From contig CAIUKX010000600.1 in the NCBI GenBank assembly GCA_903899795.1, positions 1 to 7,178 on the forward strand: a stretch of DNA of 7,178 nt, given 5' to 3'. The notes beneath the pieces are model-generated. The model was not told the origin of the DNA and ran no database searches. It saw only the letters and a program-made list of their open reading frames with translations. This stretch comes from an uncultured Flavobacteriales bacterium. Its GTDB lineage: Bacteria > Bacteroidota > Bacteroidia > Flavobacteriales_D > Crocinitomicaceae. Shown in pieces: positions 1 through 5,561 of the stretch. Made by a program: the position numbers and the translations under genes. How positions within the stretch are numbered: the first letter of the stretch is position 1; every line of letters begins with the position of its first letter.

Positions 1-230
1 GAGACAACTCCATCTACACTCAGTGCAGCAACTTTTACATTTCTTTTGTCAAATTCTGGTTTGTATTTTGCAACTGTTCCCAATTCAGTTGTACAAACTG
101 GTGTATAATCTGCAGGGTGTGAAAATAATATTCCCCAGCTATCTCCTAACCATTCATGAAAATTGATTTCACCTTCCGTTGAATTTGCTGTAAAATTGGG
201 TGCGATGTCTCCTAGTCTAATTGTACTCAT
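1..230 (-). CDS. 1-Cys peroxiredoxin (Prx6 type), 5' part only
   Basis: This is the N-terminal 76 residues of a thiol peroxidase that reduces hydrogen peroxide and organic hydroperoxides in the cytoplasm; the rest lies beyond the left window edge. The translation starts MSTIRLGDIAPNF and contains the family segment HEWLGDSWGILFSHPADYTP (residues 25-44). The peroxidatic cysteine follows as C46 in PVCTTE, with T43 and P39 of the active-site loop. The W-G-D-S-W-G and SHPADYTP wording is that of the Prx6 subfamily rather than AhpC/Prx1. Prx6 proteins are usually about 210-225 residues, so roughly a third is present. The ATG is preceded by an A-rich tract with no Shine-Dalgarno motif, as is usual in Bacteroidota. 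It is divergent from the plus-strand gene set and probably unrelated to it. Confidence 0.93.
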   Translation of the reverse strand, partial: MSTIRLGDIAPNFTANSTEGEINFHEWLGDSWGILFSHPADYTPVCTTELGTVAKYKPEFDKRNVKVAALSVDGVV

Positions 231-426
231 AGTTTTATTTTTTTTTATCAAAATTATGTTTGAAATTATAAAGATAAAATTAGTTAAATAGATTGGTTTT
301 TCGCAATGAAACGAATAAAGTTTTCAATAATCATCGAGAGGGAGGTTAAAATCTCCAGCCAAAATTACTGGGATTATCTATGATACTGCCTTCGAGGTAA
401 GTGGGAGAACTTGCATCTAATCCAAC

Positions 427-483
427 ATTCAATATCCGATATCATTTGATCATTCCCCGATACTTTTTTGTCATTCCCCGATA
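427..483 (+). repeat. Three direct repeats with exact 21-bp period, probable operator
   Basis: Three copies of TCAnTnnCCGATA are seen. The invariant CCGATA cores lie at 436-441, 457-462 and 478-483, exactly 21 bp (two helical turns) apart. Copies 2 and 3 are identical over 14 bases (TCATTCCCCGATAC at 450-463 and 471-484); copy 1 is degenerate in the middle. Such same-face direct repeats ahead of a gene are typical of sites for dimeric or cooperatively bound activators; LytTR-type response regulators, for example, use short direct repeats with about this period. The identity of the regulator is inference. The last copy ends 19 bp before the -7-like element at 503, where a -33 TTG would otherwise be expected. 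Confidence 0.6.
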
Positions 484-502
484 CATTTAAAATATTTCGA
501 AA

Positions 503-511
503 TAGATTTTG
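503..511 (+). promoter_or_regulatory. Weak Bacteroidota-type -7 element for the gene cluster
   Basis: TAGATTTTG resembles the Bacteroidota primary-sigma -7 consensus TAnnTTTG, with one extra T. A TTG at the -33 position (19-21 bp upstream) is absent, and the third 21-bp repeat occupies that place. This is what an activator-dependent promoter would look like. Transcription would start near 518, giving a leader of about 25 nt before the ATG at 543. It is a weak motif match in AT-rich DNA, so the call is tentative. Confidence 0.3.
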
Positions 512-542
512 TTACTTCGGTATATACTAAAATTCTAAAATT

Positions 543-791
543 ATGCAGATCAATAAAAATATTGCCATCAGTGATTCAGGTTTCATCTTCAATCCCTCAT
601 CGGGCGATTCTTTTTCTACTAATCAAGTTGGATTAGACATCATCCGTTTGATGAAAGAAGGTAAAAAGAATGAAGAAATTATTTCCGAAATCGTAGCAAA
701 GTTCTCTATAGATGAATCAACCGTTGAAAAAGACTTGGGTGATTTTTCTTTAATGCTTCGTAGCTACCAACTCCTTAACGAAAATGACTAG
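543..791 (+). CDS. PqqD-like small peptide-binding protein
   Basis: This 82-residue protein has the shape of the PqqD family (about 80-95 residues, a small winged-helix-like fold). A beta-hairpin N-terminus reads SDSGFIFNPSSGDSFSTNQ, in which the turn before 'TNQVG' matches the family's 'lN.tg..I' pattern. A helix follows (DIIRLMKEGKKNEEI, about residues 33-47), then a second helical part ending in the typical D-L-x-x-F...L...L-L tail (about 55-78). In known systems PqqD and RRE domains bind a peptide and present it to a modifying enzyme. Here the stop overlaps the start of the ATP-grasp gene by 8 nt, so translation is probably coupled and the ATP-grasp enzyme is the natural candidate partner. 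No radical-SAM gene is nearby. It is the first gene of the cluster, behind the repeat-containing promoter region. Its ligand is unknown. Confidence 0.75.
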   Translation: MQINKNIAISDSGFIFNPSSGDSFSTNQVGLDIIRLMKEGKKNEEIISEIVAKFSIDESTVEKDLGDFSLMLRSYQLLNEND

Positions 792-1836
792 TAAGAAGAA
801 AATAACAGTAGCGGTTTCCGGACTCAATAATATTGATAGTCCCGGACCTGGAATCCCTGTGATTCGAGCTTTAAAAGAAAGCGAGCATTTTGATGTACGC
901 ATTATCGGACTTTCTTACGAGACACTTGAACCGGGATTGTATATGCGTGATTTAGTGGATAAGTCTTATTCCATTCCATTGCCTTCATCTGGAATTGCCA
1001 GTTTGTTGGAACGTTTGAAATACATTCAGGAAATGGAAGGAATTCAGGTGATCATCCCTAATTTCGATGCAGAGTTGCACAGTTTCATTAAGTTGGCTCC
1101 TCAATTGAAAAGCGACTTTGGAATTGAGACTTTTCTCCCATCACAAGAGCAGTTTGAATCGAGACATAAATCGGTCTTGTATGAATTCGGTGAAGAAAAC
1201 GGAGTAAAGGTTCCCTACAGTAAGATGATTTTTTCGGCTGCTGAAATTCCGGCATTGAAAAATGAATTTTCATATCCTTTGGTGATCAAAGGAAAATATT
1301 ATGATGCATCGATCGCTGCTACCTCGGAACAAGCGACAAATTATTTCCACAAAATCAGTGCGAAATGGGGATTGCCGATCATCGTTCAGGAATTTGTGAG
1401 TGGAAACGAAGTAAATGTCACTGCGATCGGAGATGGAAAAGGAAATTGTATAGGTGCAGTACCAATGCGAAAACTCTACATCACAGATAAAGGTAAAGCA
1501 TGGGCAGGAGTTTCTTTAGATGATCAGCAGTTGATTGAAATCACTAACAGAGTGATTGGAAATTCGAAATGGAAAGGTGGATGCGAATTGGAATTCATAA
1601 AAACAAAAGATGGCGAATATTATCTGTTGGAAATGAATCCCCGATTCCCAGCTTGGGTATATTTAGCAGTAGGTTGTGGTCAAAATCACCCGGAAGCGTT
1701 GGTTCGAATGGCTTTAGGAGAAGATGTGAAACCTTTTGAGACCTATGATATTGGAAAATTATTTGTCCGTTATTCATTTGATCAAATCGTTGATCTGTCT
1801 GATTTCGAGCGGATTTCAACACTTGGAGAGTTGTAG
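784..1836 (+). CDS. ATP-grasp amide ligase
   Basis: This 350-residue cytoplasmic enzyme of the ATP-grasp superfamily would couple a carboxylate to an amine using ATP via an acyl-phosphate. Residues 7-110 form a pre-ATP-grasp Rossmann-like domain starting ITVAVSGL, with a Gly/Pro-rich loop SPGPG at 19-23. The ATP-grasp fold follows: K129 in RHKS, the nucleotide-binding lysine K169 in YPLVIKGK, the hinge VQEFVSGNEV (201-210, E203 and E209), then the metal-binding acidic residues in CELEFI (E268, E270) and EMNPRFP (E283, N285, R287). All expected catalytic elements are present. It resembles the carbamoyl-phosphate-synthase-like ATP-grasp group rather than D-Ala-D-Ala ligase or RimK, but the substrate cannot be read. 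The start is set by the 8-nt overlap with the PqqD-like gene. A 106-bp gap separates it from the decarboxylase. Confidence 0.85.
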   Translation: MTSKKKITVAVSGLNNIDSPGPGIPVIRALKESEHFDVRIIGLSYETLEPGLYMRDLVDKSYSIPLPSSGIASLLERLKYIQEMEGIQVIIPNFDAELHSFIKLAPQLKSDFGIETFLPSQEQFESRHKSVLYEFGEENGVKVPYSKMIFSAAEIPALKNEFSYPLVIKGKYYDASIAATSEQATNYFHKISAKWGLPIIVQEFVSGNEVNVTAIGDGKGNCIGAVPMRKLYITDKGKAWAGVSLDDQQLIEITNRVIGNSKWKGGCELEFIKTKDGEYYLLEMNPRFPAWVYLAVGCGQNHPEALVRMALGEDVKPFETYDIGKLFVRYSFDQIVDLSDFERISTLGEL

Positions 1837-1942
1837 AGCATACCAGACAGGTTAGCTGATGTCAGGATGATCTCATACCTTTTTGTCTAACCAACCACAA
1901 TAAATACAAAAGAATTAACATAACATACTAAAAAATAAGATT
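1837..1942 (+). other. 106-bp gap between ligase and decarboxylase genes
   Basis: No gene is seen; the longest ATG-initiated frame is only 7 residues (1867-1890). A TACCTTTT at 1876-1883 is a partial match to the -7 consensus but lacks a good TTG upstream, so an internal promoter is possible but not supported. A 6-bp inverted repeat (GGTTAG 1850-1855, CTAACC 1887-1892) has a 31-nt loop and no T-run after it, which is too weak for a terminator. The last 50 bases are A-rich, as expected for a Bacteroidota translation leader. Confidence 0.4.
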
Positions 1943-3298
1943 ATGAGCAAGTTACCATATGAAAGACCTTTTATTCAAAAATTGAATACGGGTAGCATGA
2001 ATAAATTTGGGACAAAAACTGAATTTGCACCAGTTACGCATTTGGATGGCGTTGCTGTGAAACAAATTTCCGAGGAATATGGATCACCTTGTTTTGTGAT
2101 TTCTGAACGTCAAATCAGAAGAAATTATCAAAATGCTGTTCGTGCTTTTAAAACACGTTACCCGAAAGTCCAATTCGCTTGGAGTTATAAAACGAACTAT
2201 TTGAGTGCGGTTTGTAACGTATTCCATCAAGAAGGATCATGGGCAGAAGTGGTATCGATATTTGAATACAAAAAAGCACTACAAAATGGAGTGGAAGGGA
2301 ATAAAATCATTTTCAATGGTCCAGATAAATCCTTAGAAGATTTGAAATTGGCAGTGGAAAACAATTCCTTGATTCACATCGATCACTTTGATGAATTATA
2401 CATGTTGGTAGGATTGCTTGAAGGCGGAAAACAAAAAGCTCGAGTAGCTATTCGTGTGAATATGGATACTGGAATTTACCCAATGTGGGATCGTTTCGGA
2501 TTCAACTACGAAAACGGTCAGGCATGGAATGCAATTATCAAAATTTTGGCTCACAAAGAATTGGAGTTAGTAGGTTTGCACTGTCACATCGGAACGTATA
2601 TGTTGTCGGCTAATGCCTATGCAACTGCAGCTTATAAATTATGTGATTTAGCTTTGGCAATAAAAGCGAAATATGGTCAGGCAATTCAATATTTGGATTT
2701 AGGTGGAGGTTTTGCATCTTCAAATACATTGAAAGGTTCGTATTTGCAAGGAGCTGATATCATTCCATCGATTGATGATTACGCCGAAGCAATTACTTCA
2801 ACAGTATTGAATTCAAACTTCCCACAAGATGAATTACCAACGATCATTTTGGAATCCGGAAGAGTGTTGATTGACGATGCAGCTTGGTTGATAGGTTCAG
2901 TAATCGCAACAAAAAGATTGAGTGACGGACGAAGAGCAACCATCATGGATTTCGGAGTGAATTTATTGTTCAACGCCTTTTGGTACGATTATAAAATTTC
3001 TCCTGCACAGGAATTCACACACCACATGGAAGACATGGTAATCTACGGACCGCTTTGTATGAATATTGACTGCATCCGTGAAAACATTAATCTTCCATTG
3101 TTAAATAAAGGAGATCAAGTAGTTGTGCACAAAGTTGGGGCCTACAATATGACACAGTGGATGCAGTTTATTCAGATGAGACCAAAAATTGTAATGGTCG
3201 ATATGGAAGGGAAAACACATTTACTTCGAGAAAGTGAATCTCTGGATACAATGATGGTATTGGAAAGAATGCCGGATCATTTGAAGAAAATTAAGTAA
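1943..3298 (+). CDS. PLP-dependent fold-type III decarboxylase, diaminopimelate-decarboxylase-like
   Basis: This 451-residue cytoplasmic enzyme would remove a carboxyl group from an amino acid using pyridoxal phosphate. An alanine-racemase-like TIM barrel (about 45-300) carries the Schiff-base lysine K83 in WSYKTN, H215 in LHCHIGTYM, and the phosphate-binding glycines 254-256 in LDLGGGF. ESGR at 304-307 replaces the usual EPGR. The C-terminal beta domain (about 310-440) has C372 in GPLCMNID, where diaminopimelate decarboxylases normally have CESxD, and the PLP-contacting Y401 in GAYNMTQW. Catalytic parts are intact, but the substrate-reading residues differ, so it is probably not the housekeeping LysA. 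The length is slightly above LysA (about 400-420), mainly through a 30-residue N-terminal extension. The context with an ATP-grasp ligase suggests a lysine/DAP/ornithine-like substrate, free or attached; this is inference. Confidence 0.85.
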   Translation: MSKLPYERPFIQKLNTGSMNKFGTKTEFAPVTHLDGVAVKQISEEYGSPCFVISERQIRRNYQNAVRAFKTRYPKVQFAWSYKTNYLSAVCNVFHQEGSWAEVVSIFEYKKALQNGVEGNKIIFNGPDKSLEDLKLAVENNSLIHIDHFDELYMLVGLLEGGKQKARVAIRVNMDTGIYPMWDRFGFNYENGQAWNAIIKILAHKELELVGLHCHIGTYMLSANAYATAAYKLCDLALAIKAKYGQAIQYLDLGGGFASSNTLKGSYLQGADIIPSIDDYAEAITSTVLNSNFPQDELPTIILESGRVLIDDAAWLIGSVIATKRLSDGRRATIMDFGVNLLFNAFWYDYKISPAQEFTHHMEDMVIYGPLCMNIDCIRENINLPLLNKGDQVVVHKVGAYNMTQWMQFIQMRPKIVMVDMEGKTHLLRESESLDTMMVLERMPDHLKKIK

Positions 3299-3310
3299 TT
3301 TTAGAGTCAA

Positions 3311-3363
3311 TAGTCATTGGTCAATAGTTATTAGTCGAGTGCTAATCTATTGGCTAATGGCTA
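3311..3363 (+). other. Long imperfect hairpin in the 91-bp gap
   Basis: Positions 3311-3327 pair with 3347-3363 over 17 bp, and 3330-3334 pair with 3342-3346 over 5 bp, leaving a 2-nt bulge (3328-3329) and a 7-nt loop (3335-3341). The outer stem has no mismatch in plus-strand RNA; its three non-Watson-Crick positions (3314/3360, 3319/3355, 3321/3353) are all G-U wobbles, which would be A-C mismatches in minus-strand RNA. No U-tract follows, so it is not a canonical intrinsic terminator. It lies 27 nt before the transporter/peptidase start and may affect mRNA stability or relative expression, or it may be a copy of a dispersed palindromic repeat. The sequence is built of CAATAG/TAATGAC-like words. 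Confidence 0.6.
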
Positions 3364-3389
3364 AAAACTAATGACTTAATAAGCACAGT

Positions 3390-5561
3390 ATGAAATATTG
3401 GCTCGGTGGAATATTGCATAGTTACAGTCAGATTTTTTATTCATTGGATAAAGTTTTGGCCTTCGTAATTTTGCTTACGACTTTCTTTACACCTCACTTG
3501 GGAATTTCAGGATTATGTGCTGTCGTGTTGACGAACGTTATTGCTCATTTGATCGGAATTAACAGGAAATTGATCGGTGAAGGTTTGTATGGATTCAATG
3601 CTTTGTTACTCGGACTGTTCCTTGGTTTTCAGTATGAATTCAATTCAGCATTTTATCTTCTGTTTGTAGTAGCGATTGGATTATTGTTGATTATTTCAGT
3701 ATGGCTACACGGAATTTTTAGCCGGCATGGTTTACCTTTTTTATCCTTTCCGTTTATTGTAACGTATTGTATTATTGTTCTTTCTGCCGGGAATTTTAGT
3801 CATATTTTACTTACGGAAGATCATGCGTTTATTATCAATAGTGTTGCAAAAGAGAAGAATTTTCTTTCGTTTGTGTATGATTGGATTCATTCGTGTGATG
3901 AGTTAGATTTGCCGGTTTCAATAGTTATTTATTTCAAAACCCTGGCAGGTACGTTCTTTCAAAGTAGTGTTTTAGCTGGAATGTTGATCGCAGGTGCCTT
4001 GTTGTATTTTTCCAGAATTGCATTTTCGCTCAGTGTTTTAGGATTTGCTTCTGCTTACTTTTTTTATTCCGCTTTTGGAGCTGATGTCAACCAATTAGAT
4101 GTGAATCTGGTCGGTTCAAACTTCATTTTTATGGCGATAGGAATTGGTTGTTTTTACATTATTCCGAATGCATTCAGCTATTTAGCGGTTTTTTTACTGA
4201 CACCTATTTTGTTGATGTTAATGATCTTTTTGGATAAAACACTTGTTGTTTTTCAATTGAAGTCATTTACACTGGCTTTCAGTATTATCATTTCGTTGTT
4301 TTTATTGTTTCTGCAGAACAGATGGTTTCATAAATTTTTACACTTGGTTACGATTCAGTATTATTCGGCAGAGAAAACAATTTACAAATATATTACATCG
4401 ATTAATCGTTTTAAGAATGCGCATTTGGCAAAAGTTGGTTTGCCTTTCTGGGGAGAATGGTTCGTTAGTCAGGGATATAATGGTAAAATCACACATTTGG
4501 GAGATTGGGGAAAAGCATTGGATTTTGTAATTGTCGATGACCAAAAGCAAACCTATCAGAATTCCGGGACAGAAAAAGATGATTTCTATTGTTACAATAA
4601 ACCCGTTCTGGCTCCGATGGATGGATATATTTATGATATTGTCAATACGGTTGAAGAAAATGATATAGCCGGAGTAAATACTGTTGACAATTGGGGAAAT
4701 ACAGTTGTAATGAATCATTTGAATGGTTTGTTTACACAAATAAGTCATATCAAAAAGGATTCATTCAAAGTTGCTGTTGGAGAATATGTAACAAAAGGAA
4801 CAGTGATAGCGACATGTGGAAATTCAGGCAGATCACCTGAGCCGCATATCCACTTTCAGGTTCAGTTGGATCCTAAGATTGGCTCAAAAACATTGGAATA
4901 TCCGATTGCTTATTACATTGAAAGAGAAGGGAAGGAACAATTTTTGAGAGTGTCAGAGATTCCGAAAGAAGAAGCGATTATCAGCAGTGTTAATCTTCAT
5001 ACTTTATTGACAGAAAGTTTTTCTTTTTTACCAGGTTGTAAAATGAGATTCAAGGATGTCGATAGCGATGTAGTTATTGAATGGGAAGTATTCACAGATG
5101 AATTGAACCGCTGTTATATCTATTGTCATCACTCGAAGTCTGTTGCCTATTTTGTGAACGATGGAACAATGTTTTATTTCTTCGATTTTGAAGGAAGCCG
5201 TAAGTCTTTATTGTTTCATTTTTACCTAGCAGCCTACAGAGTTCTTTTAGGTTGTTATGAGCAGGTCGAAGTAACAGATTCAGTGCCCTTGATTCATTTC
5301 AATAGTCTCTTTTTACAATGGATTCAGGATTTTCTGGCACCGTTTTATCGATTCACACGTGCTGAATATACGTCAACTTATGTGAGAGTAGATAACATCC
5401 ATGATCCTGCAATTGCGACCTTGGAATCGAAAGTGGAAGCAAAGTTTCTGGGATCCAGATTCCGAAAAATAAAATTTGAAATTGATTTATTAAACAAGAC
5501 TATTCACCAATTCAGTTATACTCATAACGGAATTAAAAAAACATATGTATGCGAAAAATAG
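3390..5561 (+). CDS. Urea-transporter-like channel fused to M23 metallopeptidase
   Basis: This is a 723-residue, three-part protein. Residues 1-310 are hydrophobic with about 9-10 membrane segments and match the urea transporter family: GEGLYGFNALLLGLFLG at 63-79 is its conserved first-repeat segment, and LPFLSFPF at 115-122 matches the LPxxTxPF signature with Ser for Thr. The second copy of that signature is eroded (LKSFTLAF, 290-297). Residues about 345-512 are an M23/LytM-type zinc peptidase: H369 and D378 (metal ligands, with H-x8-D spacing instead of the classic H-x3-D), SH at 452-453, and the PHIHF motif with H486 and H488. All catalytic residues appear present. Residues about 520-723 form an unrecognised, strand-rich, cysteine-containing domain (C550, C575, C579, C622, C721). 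There is no signal peptide. It overlaps the next gene by 13 nt, so the two are probably co-translated. Substrate and peptidase topology are unknown. Confidence 0.85.
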   Translation: MKYWLGGILHSYSQIFYSLDKVLAFVILLTTFFTPHLGISGLCAVVLTNVIAHLIGINRKLIGEGLYGFNALLLGLFLGFQYEFNSAFYLLFVVAIGLLLIISVWLHGIFSRHGLPFLSFPFIVTYCIIVLSAGNFSHILLTEDHAFIINSVAKEKNFLSFVYDWIHSCDELDLPVSIVIYFKTLAGTFFQSSVLAGMLIAGALLYFSRIAFSLSVLGFASAYFFYSAFGADVNQLDVNLVGSNFIFMAIGIGCFYIIPNAFSYLAVFLLTPILLMLMIFLDKTLVVFQLKSFTLAFSIIISLFLLFLQNRWFHKFLHLVTIQYYSAEKTIYKYITSINRFKNAHLAKVGLPFWGEWFVSQGYNGKITHLGDWGKALDFVIVDDQKQTYQNSGTEKDDFYCYNKPVLAPMDGYIYDIVNTVEENDIAGVNTVDNWGNTVVMNHLNGLFTQISHIKKDSFKVAVGEYVTKGTVIATCGNSGRSPEPHIHFQVQLDPKIGSKTLEYPIAYYIEREGKEQFLRVSEIPKEEAIISSVNLHTLLTESFSFLPGCKMRFKDVDSDVVIEWEVFTDELNRCYIYCHHSKSVAYFVNDGTMFYFFDFEGSRKSLLFHFYLAAYRVLLGCYEQVEVTDSVPLIHFNSLFLQWIQDFLAPFYRFTRAEYTSTYVRVDNIHDPAIATLESKVEAKFLGSRFRKIKFEIDLLNKTIHQFSYTHNGIKKTYVCEK

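Larger units (their letters stand above)
231..542. other. Divergent intergenic region, 312 bp
   Basis: This gap separates the divergent peroxiredoxin and PqqD-like genes. The right half holds the three 21-bp-spaced repeats and a weak -7 element listed separately. On the minus strand a -7-like TATCTTTA lies at 276-269, about 38 bp before the peroxiredoxin start, but no TTG is found at the expected upstream distance, so that promoter is only a possibility. Positions 346-441 have an open minus-strand frame without a start codon (see findings). I see no tRNA, riboswitch or clear terminator. Confidence 0.6.

Noticed and set aside
269..276. TATCTTTA on the minus strand as the peroxiredoxin promoter
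   Set aside because: It is one base off the -7 consensus, but the nearest upstream TTG is 27 bp away rather than about 19, so it is noted only as a possibility.
231..542. CRISPR-like array from the regularly spaced repeats
   Set aside because: There are only three short 13-14 bp copies with 7-8 bp between them, which fits regulator sites and not a CRISPR array.
1867..1890. Short ORF in the gap after the ligase gene, considered as a precursor peptide
   Set aside because: It encodes only 7 residues (MISYLFV), without a leader or core-like composition.
1850..1892. GGTTAG/CTAACC inverted repeat as a terminator
   Set aside because: The stem is only 6 bp with a 31-nt loop and no following T-run.
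1943..3298. Calling the decarboxylase lysA
   Set aside because: The EPGR and CESxD motifs are altered and the neighbours are not lysine-biosynthesis genes.
4338..4748. 136-codon minus-strand frame inside the peptidase region
   Set aside because: It lies fully antisense to an intact conserved domain, and its translation is Ile/Asn/Cys-rich with no recognisable motif, as expected from a shadow frame.
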